From positions 512,848,263-512,912,262 of the forward strand of contig NC_058524.1 in the NCBI RefSeq assembly GCF_904849725.1: DNA of 64,000 nt, written 5' to 3'. The notes beneath the pieces are model-generated. The model was not told where the DNA came from, did no database searches, and saw only the letters and a list, made by a program, of their open reading frames with translations. Origin of the DNA: Hordeum vulgare subsp. vulgare. Its lineage: Eukaryota > Streptophyta > Magnoliopsida > Poales > Poaceae. Positions 11,205 through 21,486 of this stretch are shown piece after piece (within the stretch, counting starts at the first letter, position 1; each line of letters opens with the position of its first letter). The translations under genes were made by a program, and so were the position numbers.

Positions 11205-12412
11205 TCAAGTAATGGATCCACCCGGATCCCGAGGTATATCAAAGCCAATTTTAATTAGCAATGATTTGAAATTTAGTAGTGAGCACAAGGTAACACATAT
11301 CATGCAATGACGAAGTCTAACTCTCTTCCTATGCATTGGCATGTCATAAAAGAACAATTCATGCACATCAAGTAAAGGCCAATACATAGCATAAGCAGTT
11401 TCTTGCAATTTTATCGTATTGGAAACACATAGAGGTGGAGATGTAGTTCCTATCTCATAATAATTGCAAGTAGGAGCAGCAAGCACATGCATATTATATT
11501 CATCAAAATCATCATGTGTAACATAAGGAACTATAGCTAGCTCATCTTCATAAGCATCATTCATATTGGCATCATGGCCACAAGCATAGCAAGCATCAAG
11601 TTCATCAAAAAGGGATATTTCAAACGAATCCAAGGGATCATAGCATTCATCCTTCGGTAAGAACGAAGGGAAATTAAATAATGTATGAGTAGAAGAGTTA
11701 CTCTCATTAGAAGGTGGACACGGGTAGCTAGTCCGTTCTTCCTCCTTTTGTTCTTCGCTCTCCTCGTCATCTTTTTCATCTAATGAGCTCACAATTTCAA
11801 CATTTCTTCTTCCATAGTTACCTGCAAAATAATAGTCTCTTCTTGGGCAGCATAGAATTTCTCCTTAAATCGTTCAATATGGGCATTATATTCATAATTA
11901 GTATAACAATAATGAAGCATAGCCAAATTTTCAGATCGGTAAGGAGCATCATCATTATCATCACACCTTTTAAACAGAGCCTCAATTTCATAAGCACCCA
12001 TAAAAGCAACAAACTCTTCTATTTGATCCACATCATAGTAATCATATATACCATTAGCATAAGAAGCCAAGGTTCTATGATCATTAAACTCACAAGAAAA
12101 GGGAAGGTGTGGAGCCTTCATCCTAGAGCAACAAGTAACACCATGTCTCTTGCATAGTTCCCAAGCATACCATTTCAACTAATGGATTTGATCCCATAAA
12201 AGTTTCCCTTTTTGAGTCAAGCCATAATCCCTAAAATATTCACGTTGATCCAACGTGTATCCCATTATATAATTGAATGGGGCTTTCTCAGGATTATTAA
12301 AGAAGTATATAATATTTTCCACGTAACGAGCATCGAGGGTTTTAGGAGATTCCCCATCTCCATGAGTAGCAAGTACACCTAAATTTTTTGGTATTTCATG
12401 TTCCATATCCAT
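11205..12412 (-). pseudogene. Unknown ORF of element C in gag position, broken in three
   Basis: ORF pieces 12412-12179 (MDMEHEIPKNLGVLATHGDG...) and 12178-11789 (...KWYAWELCKRHGVTCCSRMK...) share a frame and are split by a TAG (12179-12181). The third piece (11792-11205) is shifted by one base and is very acidic (SSLDEKDDEESEEQKEEERT), with a Cys/Asp-rich middle. It starts about 100 bp from the primer site, where gag would be, but I see no gag core, zinc knuckle or protease motif. Function is unknown. It may be a protein packaged or used by a helper element, or a decayed gag. Confidence 0.5.
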
Positions 12413-12507
12413 AACTAAAGATAAAAAACAGCTTAGAACAGCAAATAAATCTACTTAGTGATAAAGCAAACAAGCACACACAAGAATATTCACCCCACGC
12501 TATTGCT

Positions 12508-12524
12508 CCCCGGCAACGGCGCCA
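12508..12524 (-). other. Primer binding site of element C (tRNA-Asp)
   Basis: The plus strand reads CCCCGGCAACGGCGCCA, identical to the 3' end of plant tRNA-Asp including CCA, so the minus strand is a perfect primer site. It lies 11 bp from the LTR. Confidence 0.92.
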
Positions 12525-12535
12525 GAAAAAGGTCT

Positions 12536-14069
12536 TGATAACCCACAAGTATAGGGGATCAATTGTAGCCTTTCTCGATAAGTAAGAGCGTCGAACCCAA
12601 CGAGGAGCTAAAGGTAGGACAAATATTCCCTCAAGTTCTATCGACCACCGATACAACTCTACACACACTTTACGTTCGCTTTACCTAGAACAAGTATGAA
12701 ACTAGAAGTACTTTGTAGGAGTGATAGGATAGGCTTGCAAGAAAGTAAAGAACACATAAGTAAAACTAGGGGCTGGTTAGATAAAGAAACAACTACGAGT
12801 GTCTAACGAGTGTGGAAAAGTGGTGGTAGGAGTTGCGGAATTGTCCCTAAGCAATTGACTACGTTACTAGATCGATAACAAGTATTATGTGGGAGAGGCC
12901 TCTGCTAGCATGGCATCCCTTACTTGGAATTCTATGCACTTATGATTGGAACTATCAGCAAGCGTCCGCAACTACTAACGTTCATTAAGGTAAAACCCAA
13001 CCATAGCAATAAGATATATTGGTCCCCTTCAATCCCATATGCATCAATTTCTATGCTAGGTCTGAAGCTTCTGTCACTCTAGCCTGCCAATACATAGTCC
13101 TATCAACATACACCTAACCCTATGGTGTGATCCACGCGCGCGATCATATGATGGGCACCAAAGGACAGCAACATAACCACAAGCAAATTAAACCAACCAT
13201 AGCAATTCATCAGTCACCGATAGGACAACGATAATCTACTCAGACATCATTGGATAGCAACACATCATTGGATAATAATATGTAGCATAAAGCACCATGT
13301 TCAAGTAGAGGGTACAGCGGGTTGCGGGAGAGTGAACCACTGAATATAGATGGGGGAAGATGATGGAGATGTTGGTGAAGATGACAGAGGTGTTGGTGTA
13401 GATCGCCGTCACACGATGATGTCCCGGGCGGCGTTCCGGCGCCGCCGAGAGAGAGGGGGAGAGAGCCCCCTCCTTCTTCTTCTTCCTTGACCTCCTCCCT
13501 AGATGGCAGAAGGGTTTCCCCTATGGTCCATGGTGTCCATGGCGGCGGAGGGCCGAGAGCCCCTCCGAGATTGGATCTCTCTCTGTGTGTCCTTCTGTTT
13601 CTGCGCGCCCAGATTGTGCGTTTCTCCGTTTCATAAATTCCCACAGATCCGTCACTCCGATTGGGTTGTAATTTTAACACGATTTTCTTCCGGATATTAT
13701 ATTTCTTGCGGAGAAAGAAGGGCTCCAACTGCCTTAAGGAGTGGCCACAAGCCTGCCTACCGCGGGCCCACCCCCTGGCCGCGGCGACAGGGCTTGTGGG
13801 TGCTCCGGTGCATCGCCTCGCGTTGATTCTTCTTCCCAAAAATCATAAATATTCAAAAAAAAATCCCCGTAAGTTTTTATTACGTTTGGACTTTTTTTGG
13901 TATGGATATTATGCGAAACAAAAAACATGCAACAAACAGGAACTGGCACTGGGCACTGGATCAATATGTTAGTCCCAAAAATAGTATAAAAAGTTGCCAA
14001 AAGTATATGAAAGTTGTAGAATATTGGCATGAAACAATCAAAAATTATAGATACGATGGAGACGTATCA
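12536..14069 (-). repeat. 5' LTR of element C
   Basis: Same sequence as 6773-8307. The hairpin is well kept here: CCACAAGCC at 13745-13753, CCGCGG at 13760-13765 and 13779-13784, GGCTTGTGG at 13791-13799. A TATAAT-like minus-strand motif lies at 13696-13701, 43 bp downstream of the hairpin in the minus-strand sense. Confidence 0.93.
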
Positions 14070-14074
14070 ATGGT
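14070..14074. other. Target site duplication of element C, right (ATGGT)
   Basis: Partner of 6768-6772. Confidence 0.95.
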
Positions 14075-15457
14075 GTAGCAAGGTGAAACGTAGCAAGCGA
14101 AAAGTAACAAGTAACAAGTAGTAGCAATGGTGCAGCAAGTGGGCCAATCCCTTTTGTAGCAAGGGACAAGCCTAAACAAAGTCTTATAGGAGGAAAAACG
14201 CTCCCGAGTACACACGGGAATTTCTGTCATGCTAGTTTCATCATGTTCGTGTGATTCGCGTTTGTTACTTTGATAGTTTGATATGTGGGTGGACCGGCGC
14301 TTGGGTACTGCCCTTACTTGGACAAGCATCCCACTTATGATTAACCCCTCTTGCAAGCATCCGCAACTATGAAACAAGAATTAATACAACGTCTAACCAT
14401 AGCATTAAACTAGTGGATCCAAATCAGCCCCTTACGAAGCAACACATAGACTGGGGTTTAAGCTTCTGTCACTCTAGCAACCCATCATCTACTTACTACT
14501 CCCCAATGCCTTCCTCTAGGCCCAAACATGGTGAAGTGTTATGTAGTCGACGTTCATATAACACCACTAGAGGAAAAGACAACATACATCATATCAAAAT
14601 ACCGAACGAATACCAAATTCACATGACTATTATTAGCATGACTTATCCCATGTCCTCAGGAACAAAAGTAACTACTCACAAAGCATAATCATAATCATGA
14701 TCAGCGGTGTAATGAATAGCATCAAGGATCTGAACATAAACTCTTCCACCAAGTAATGCAACTAGCATCAACTACAAAGAGTAATCAACACTACTAGCAA
14801 CCTTACAAGTACCAATCGGAGTCGCGAGACGAAAATTGGTTACAAGAGATGAAATAGGGATTGGAGAGGAGATGGTGCTAATGAAGATGTTGATGGAGAT
14901 GAATCCCCTCCGACAAGAGGAGTGTTGGTGATGACCATGGCGACGATTTCCCCCTCCGGGAGGGATGTTTCCCTGGCAGGATCGTCCTGCCGGAGCTCTA
15001 GATTGGATCTGCTCAAGTTCCACCTCGTGGCGGCGGCGAAACCACGAAAAAACTCCTTCTTGATTTTGTCTGTAACGAAACCCTTCATATAGCAAAAGAG
15101 GGGGGCCAGTGGGCCGTCAGGGAGCCCACAAGCCCTGTAGCCGCCACCAGGCGGGGTGGCGGCTACCAGGCTTGTGGGGCCGTGGTAGCTCCCCTCTGGT
15201 ACTTCTTTCGCCCAGTATTTTTTATATATTCCCAAAAATTTCCACGTTGATTTTCAGGGCATTTGGAGTTGTGCAGAATAGAGGACTCAGACTTGCTCCT
15301 TTTCCAGTCCAGAATTCCAGCTACCGGTATTCTCCCTCTTCAAATAAACCTTGCAAAATAAGAGAGAAAAGGCATGAGTATGGTACCACAAGGTAATATA
15401 ACAGCCCATAAAGCGATAAATATCAACATGAAAGCATGATGCAAAATGGACGTATCA
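14075..15457 (-). repeat. 5' LTR of the Sabrina-like element, outer piece
   Basis: Continues the LTR interrupted at 6772, for a total of about 1525 bp. The outer end is TGATACGTCC on the minus strand. It contains a strong hairpin, CCCACAAGCC (15125-15134) / GGCTTGTGGG (15169-15178), with an 11-bp inner stem GTAGCCGCCAC (15137-15147) / GTGGCGGCTAC (15156-15166). A TATATG box lies at 15086-15091, 33 bp downstream in the minus-strand sense. Confidence 0.8.
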
Positions 15458-15721
15458 ACCAGCCCCTTTTAAAAAAACCTCAGCTCCAACCAGGTGATGA
15501 CGCGTGGATGCCTTTTGGTCCCGGTTGGTGTCACCAACCGGGACTAAAGGCCCCCCAGCCTGGCCTGGCCGCAGCGGCCATGTGGAGGCCCATCTGTCCC
15601 GGTTCGTGTAAGAACCGGGACTAAAGGCCAAGGGCATTAGTAACGACCTTTTTGTCCCAGTTCCAAAACCGGGATAGAAGACCCTTACGAACCGGGACAA
15701 AAGGCCCTTTTTCTACTAGTG
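15458..15721. mobile_element. CACTA element fragment (CCGGTT...GGGACTAAAG type)
   Basis: The right end is CCCTTTTTCTACTAGTG, the inverse of CACTAGTAGAAAAAGGG, a CACTA terminus. Inside are repeated GTCCCGGTT and AACCGGGACTAAAGG motifs in inverted pairs (GGTTGGTG/CACCAACC; GTCCCGGTTCGTG/AACCGGGACTAAAG). No coding sequence. The left part is cut by the Sabrina-like LTR end at 15457. This family differs from the one at 1-553. Confidence 0.75.
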
Positions 15722-17012
15722 GGGGCAAGAAAGTGTCCGCCTATCGCCCGAAGATTCGATGGATGGCAGGAGGCCGACAAACCACCATGGGCGCTGTAGC
15801 TCCTCGAATGCCACCATTGACTAAGCTCAGGATCCCCATCATCAAATACCAAGTCATTGTCGCGGGGCCTTCTCCAGCTTCGGGGACAACAACATCTACA
15901 CTGGAAGATAGGATCCGACGAGGTCCAACGCAGGAGGCCAGATGGAAGCAAGCCATCCCATCCATCCTCCATCCGCCACCACGACGGTGAGAAGAAAGGG
16001 GGCAACCACCACAACCGCACCTCCCAGCAAGGCAGCACACTTATTGCTGCAGGAAACACCAGATCCGCCCTCCAAGCTCCACCTCCACAATGGAGGATAG
16101 GTCGAGAACAGCTCCAACGAGCATCGGGTGAGGCGCGCACGCACCCGATCATTCCATACTAACGGCATAATGCCAGTCCACCAAGGAGCATAACTATAAC
16201 TACCTCTACTAAATACATAGGCCCGCCGTCCTCCCCCATCCCCACTCCGGCCGGCGAAGCCGTCGGAGGAAGAGGGGAGAGGAGCTGGGGAAATAGAGGA
16301 GACTCTCAAGGGGATGAAGGAAGAGGAGAGAGAAAGAGAGGAGAGAAATGAAGCTATCCTCGTAAAACTGCACATCTTCATGTCATTTGGCCACACCTAT
16401 GGATTCTGGCAGAATTTGTACCCTATCAAAAGTTAATTCTGGATTCAGCAACGAGCGAGGTCCTACTAAACTCTCGTCCCCCTCGTCGCCCGCGTCCCGC
16501 AACACGGGATACCCGCGCCACCGCCCAAGGGCCCTCCGCCACCGTCGCTCCGTGCAGCGCCATTCGCGGATGGCCGACCAGCAAAGGCACACTATGCCGA
16601 GGGATGGCGGCGGCGGGGCGCTTCCTTTCTCCGCCCTGACGCGAGAGCCCCCTCCCCGTCATTCCTGGATGTGGCCAGAATCTCCTTCATGCAGCCTTCC
16701 TCGTCTTCGGTGATGGAGCTTGTCCCCTTTCTATCGGATCCATGAAGGCGGCGCTCCGATCTTCGTCTCTGCGCGCGGCCTGGCCGGTCCGGATCCGAAC
16801 TAGCGAAGACCCCCTCCCTCCGATCGGCTGCTGCATCCTCTTGCCCGGCATGGCTGTCTCCTCCATCGGTACTGCGGGCTTGGGGTTGGTGCCCGATCTT
16901 GCTGTCAATGACGACAAGCGGGGCTGGCGTAGCCTGCTGGATTCCCTTCATGCGGGGGGTCGGCTCCTTGGCGGCGCACGAGGAGGTCTGGCAGCGAGGC
17001 GGAGGCACTTGC
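15722..17012 (+). mobile_element. LINE-like remnant, part 1 (GC-rich, no recognisable ORF)
   Basis: GC-rich 1.3 kb between the CACTA end and the insertion point of element E. Reading frames on both strands give only low-complexity peptides, with no RT, endonuclease or gag. It is joined to 35713-36457 and then 55308-55557 when elements E and H are removed, and the third piece ends in a poly(A)-like tail. I therefore treat the chain as a decayed, ORF-less non-LTR element on the plus strand. It could instead be captured host sequence. The last five bases (CTTGC) are E's target site. Confidence 0.4.
17008..17012. other. Target site duplication of element E, left (CTTGC)
   Basis: Matched by CTTGC at 35708-35712. 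Confidence 0.95.
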
Positions 17013-18613
17013 TGCTACTGCGATAATAGACCTTCCCTCACAACGGTGCCAGGAATCGTGCTGCTACGGGCTATGCCTATAGGGATTTCCTTGGCAAATA
17101 TGCAAAGGATTTCCCCGCGGCCTTGGAGCCTTGCGTTGGTGTTCCCTTGATGAGGAAAGGGTGATGTAGCACAGCGGAGGTAAGTATTTCCCTCAGTTTG
17201 AGAACCAAGGTATCGATCCAGTAAGGAGGACCGCGTCAAGTCACAAGTACCTGCACAAACACAAAGAGCTTGCACCCAACGCTATGAAGGGGCTGTCAAT
17301 CCCTTATAGGTTGTTTGCCAAGTGAGAACTGAAAGCAAAAAGGAAACAAAGCAAAGGAAAAGTAAAAGTGGAGACGATAGTTGTGAATAGACCCGAGGGC
17401 CCTAGTGTTCACTAGTGGCTTCTCTCATGAAAGCAAGTAGACGGTGGGTGAACGAATTACTGTCGAGCAATTGATAGATCCGCGCAAAGTCATGACGTTA
17501 TCTATGGCAATGATCATATCTGTAGGCATCACGTCCAAAACAAGTAGACCGATACTTTGTGCATCTACTACTATTACTCCACACATCGACCGCTATCCAG
17601 CATGCATCTAGTGTATTGAGTTCATAAGAACAGAGTAACACCTTAAGCAAGATGACATGATGTAGATGGACAATCTCAAATCTATGATGAAAGCCCATCT
17701 TGTTAACCTTGATGGCAACAACACGATACGTGCCTTGCTGCCCCTTCTGTCACTGGAAAGGTCACCGCACGGTATGAACCCAAAACCAAGCACTTCTCCC
17801 ATTGCAAGAATCATAGATCTAGTTGGCCAAACAAAACCCAAGACTCGGAGAGACTTACAAGGATATCAAATCATGCATATAAGAAATCAGCAAAGACTCA
17901 AATATAATTCATAGATAATCTGATCATAAATCCACAATTCATCGGATCTCGACAAACACACCGCCAAAGAGAATTACATCGGATAGATCTCCATGAAGAT
18001 CATGGAGAACTTTGTATTGAAGATCCAAGAGAGAGAAGAAGCCATCTAGCTACTAACTACAGACCCGTAGGTCTGAAAGTGGACTACTCACGAGTCATTG
18101 GAGAGGCGATGATGTTGATGTAGAAGCCCTCCAACTCCCCTCCGGCAGGGCACCGGGAAGGGTCTCCAGATGAGATCTCGCGGAAACGGAAGCTTGTGGC
18201 GGCGGAAAAGTGTTTTCGTGGATGCCCTAATTTTTTCTGCGATTTTAGGGAATTTATAGGACAAAGAGCTAGGGCAGGGGAGCGCCAGGGAGGCCACAAG
18301 CCTGGTTGCCGCGACCCCCTGGCCGCGGCAACAGGGCTTGTGGGCTCCCTGTGGGCCCTCTGCCTTGGCCCTCAAGTCCCCCGATCTTCTTCTGTTCTAG
18401 AAAAATTTATTTCGGGGATTTTATTCCGTTTGGACTCCGTTCCAAAATCAGATCTGAAAAGAGTCAAAAACACAGAAAAAACAGGAACTGGCAGTTGGCA
18501 CTGAATTAATAAGTTAGTCCCAAAAAAGATATAAAAGGTATATAAAAGATCCAAAGTTGACAAGATAACAACATGAAACTATCAAAAATTATAGATACGT
18601 TTGAGACGTATCA
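17013..18613 (-). repeat. 3' LTR of element E
   Basis: Plus-strand ends TGCTACTGCGATAATAG and GAGACGTATCA. Hairpin: CCACAAGCC (18294-18302), GTTGCCGCG (18305-18313), CGCGGCAAC (18324-18332), GGCTTGTGG (18335-18343). The minus-strand TATAAA is at 18253-18258, 35 bp from the hairpin. Near the inner end, 17037-17056 resembles a tRNA-Asp primer site (CAACGGTGCCAGG). Confidence 0.93.
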
Positions 18614-19080
18614 AGCATCCCTAAGCTTAGCTCCTGCTCGTCCTCGAGTAGGGAAGTGATAAAGAATGAATTTTGATGCTTTCATGCTACCTAGCATTGA
18701 TGTCCTTTGTAACTCCTCTTATGTGACTTGAATGTTTAGATCCATTAGATTCAAAATAATAGTTTGCCATTGATGTGGAGACAATAATACTTCAAGCAAA
18801 CTAGCAAGGTAATCATGAACTTTCAAAATAACAAGGCCAAAAGAAAGTTATCCCTACAAAATCATATAGTCTGGCTATGCTCTATCATCCTTGCACAACG
18901 AATTAAAATCATGCACAACCTCGGTATTGGCAAAGTAATTGTTTTCACACTTTACTTTCTCAAACCTTTTCAACTCTCACGCAATACATGAGCGTGAGCC
19001 ATGGTTTTAGCACTATAAGTGGAGTGGAGTGTGGTAGAGGTTGCAAGACAAACAAGGAGAAGATGGTCACATTGACTAGG
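18614..19080 (-). other. Element E 3' non-coding part, left of G, with polypurine tract
   Basis: Begins with the polypurine tract (minus GAGCTAAGCTTAGGGATGCT, 18613-18633), preceded in the minus sense by CTCGAGGACGAGCAGG. The remainder is AT-rich without an ORF and collinear with 8346-8790 of element C. It ends at G's target site. Confidence 0.75.
19076..19080. other. Target site duplication of element G, left (CTAGG)
   Basis: Matched by CTAGG at 29516-29520. Joining the two sides restores the sequence seen uninterrupted in element C near 8770. Confidence 0.95.
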
Positions 19081-21458
19081 TGAAAGGACGTGGATGTCGC
19101 CTAGAGGGGAGGGGTGAATAGGCGCGTTAAAATAATTATGGTTTAGGCTTGAACAAATGCAGAATAAAACTAACGTTTAATTTGTCAAGCACAAAACCTA
19201 CAACAACTAGGCTCACCTATGTGCACCAACAACTTATGCTAGGCAAGATAAACAACTAAGTGATAGCAAGATATATGACAATAAACAATATGGCTATCAC
19301 AAAGTAAAGTGCATAAGTAAAGGGTTCGGGTAAGAGATAACCGAGGCACCCGGAGACGATGATGTATCTCGAAGTTCACACCCTTGCGGATGCTAATCTC
19401 CGTTGGAGCGGTGTGGAGGCACAATGCTCCCCAAGATGCCACTAAGGCCACCGTAATCTCCTCACGTTCTTGCACAATGCAAGATGCGTGATTCCACTAA
19501 GGGACCCTTGAGGGCGGTCACTGAACCCGTACAAATGGCAAACCTTGGGGGCGGTCACCGATACCCGTACAAATTGCTCCGGGCAATCTCCACAACCTAA
19601 TTGGAGACCCCGACGCTTGCCCGGAGCTTTACACCACAATGATTGAGCTCCGAGACACGACCAAGCTTCTAGGACGCCAAAGCAACCACGAAGAACAATA
19701 TCTAGGGTACTAAGTACCAACGGTAATAAGCTTCTCAAACTTCACTTTCACGTATCACCATGGAGAACTCAAACGATGCAACTAATGCAATGGCAAGGGC
19801 ACACAGAGTGCCCAAGTGCTTCTCTCCCAAATCCCACCAAAGAAACTAATGCTAGGGAGGAAAATGAGAGGAAGAACGAAGAAGAACATGAAGAACTCCA
19901 AGAACTAGACCCAAGGGGTTCCCCTCACTTAGAGGAGAAAGTGATTGGTGGAAATGTGGATCTAGATCTCCTCTCTCTTTTTCCTCAAGAACTAGCAAGA
20001 ATCATTGGAGGGACTGAGAGTTAGCAAGCTCGAAGAAGGTCAACAATGGGGGAAGAACACGAGCTAAAGAGATAAGGTTCAATGGGGACGAAGACCCCCT
20101 TTTACAGGTGGCGAAAAATCCAACCGTTAAGCCTCATAGCCCGCACAGAGCGGTACTACCGCTCATAGAGCGGTACTACCGCTCGGTAGGTTCACCAACC
20201 ATGCCGAGGCCAAAAAGTATGCAAAAAACAGTCCGACGGAGCGGTACCCAGCGGTAGTAAAAAATTACTACCGCTCCGGGGGCGGTACTACCTCTCCGGG
20301 GGCGGTACTACCGCTACACGAGCGGTACTACCGCTCGCACGAGGAGCGGTACTACCGCTGGATACTAAAACTGCTGTAACTTTCGCATACAGACTCCAAA
20401 TTCAACGAAACCAAGTTTGTTGGAAAGCTAACGACATGGGCTAACACGATATTGATACAAATATCAATAAGAAGGAAGTGAGAAAAGTCCCATAAGAAAA
20501 TGGTGAGAACCCTTCTTCGAATAAGACCCGTAAAAACTCCCAACATCGAAAACATCATAGAAGATGCATATGGACTCCGTTTTCAATGAACTCGAGCTTG
20601 TTATGAAGATGAACATAAGATCTAAAACTCACAAATAGAAACACCAAACAAGAACCAAGAAGTATGATGCAAGGAGGAAAATAGTTTGAGCTCTCAACGA
20701 ACGATACGATCAAGCTACTCACTTGAGAGCCCCCCTTGACATTACGACAATGTATCCTAAAACAGAAAACCTATCAAGGGAAAAACTATACCTTGCACCT
20801 CGTCCTCTTGAGCTAGATGACGATGATCTTGGCTTCCTCAAGATGGACCACCTTTCTTGATTGCGTTGGCTTGATGAAGAATAGTTGATTACTCCCCCAT
20901 AGACAATATGGGTGAACCACTCTTCAGCATATCTTCACAAGTCCATTGCCACCACAATGGACGGCAAGCATCAAGCATGATGTATTCGTGCTGATCCACT
21001 TGAACTTGCACACCGCAATCTTGATGATGATCACCACTTGACGTCATCCTTCATGGGTTGTATGAGATCTTCCTTTTGACATAAGCCCATGGAAGCACAC
21101 CTAACCCCCACATAGAACTCTCACAAAGACCATGGGTTAGTACACAAACAGGTAATGGACAATGCTTACCATACCATGGGATCACTTGATCCCTCTCGGT
21201 ACATCTTGTATGCTTTGTGTGTTGATCATCTTGATTTACTCTTTGTCTGAGATCTTGATCAACCTTGTGTATCTATGACCATTCTTTGGATAATACCTTG
21301 AATACCATCTTGGTCATCATATAAATTCCTTGAACCCAACAGACGGACTTCAAGAAGTGCCTATGGACAAATCCTACAAATATAACTTAAGGCAACCATT
21401 AGTGCATATGAATTGTCATCAATTACCAAAACCACATATGGAGATATATGCTCTAACA
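19081..21458 (-). repeat. 3' LTR of element G
   Basis: Ends TGAAAGGACG and GCTCTAACA on the plus strand. It holds an array of AGCGGTAGTACCGCT-like palindromes (about 20150-20360). The TATA counterpart of the other LTR is mutated here (tttaca at about 20100-20106). Confidence 0.93.
20150..20360. repeat. Palindrome array (AGCGG-TA-CCGCT) in G LTR
   Basis: Repeated units GAGCGGTACTACCGCTC, each an imperfect self-complementary palindrome, with variants (GGGGGCGGTACTACC; AGCGGTAGTAAAAAATTACTACCGCT, itself a longer hairpin). At least eight half-sites are visible. The other LTR has the same array at 28195-28415. Confidence 0.85.
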
Positions 21459-21486
21459 ATCTCCCCATTTTGGTAATTGATGACAA
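21413..21486. repeat. 19-bp inverted repeat spanning the 3' LTR/polypurine junction of G
   Basis: Left arm TTGTCATCAATTACCAAAA (21413-21431, inside the LTR) and right arm TTTTGGTAATTGATGACAA (21468-21486, inside the element) are perfect complements. The 36-base loop contains the LTR end (21458) and most of the polypurine tract. Confidence 0.9.

Larger units (their letters stand above)
6773..14069 (-). mobile_element. Element C: complete non-autonomous Gypsy LTR retrotransposon
   Basis: Two LTRs (6773-8307, 1535 bp; 12536-14069, 1534 bp) flank a 4.2 kb interior. It has a perfect ATGGT target duplication, a perfect tRNA-Asp primer site next to the right LTR and a polypurine tract next to the left LTR, so transcription is on the minus strand. 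The interior encodes no RT, RNase H or integrase; only a broken ORF of unknown type is present. By eye the LTRs differ at about 8 of the first 240 bases. It sits inside the 5' LTR of the Sabrina-like element and so is younger than it. Confidence 0.93.
554..15457 (-). mobile_element. Athila/Sabrina-like Gypsy LTR retrotransposon, inactivated, 5' LTR split by element C
   Basis: On the minus strand the order is 5' LTR (15457 to 6631, interrupted), primer site, gag, protease, RT, RNase H, integrase, third ORF and 3' non-coding region. The 3' LTR would lie left of the window, beyond the CACTA insertion. The LTR outer end reads TGATACGTCCATTTTGCATC on the minus strand, which I recall as the Sabrina family start (unverified). 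Protein order and the FMDD active site fit the Athila lineage. Several nonsense codons and frameshifts make it non-functional. The right-hand target site should be 15458-15462 (ACCAG), but its partner is not visible. Confidence 0.8.

Noticed and set aside
15722..17012. Possible host gene in the GC-rich island
   Set aside because: No recognisable domain, exon structure or consistent frame; it joins a piece ending in a LINE-like A-tail.
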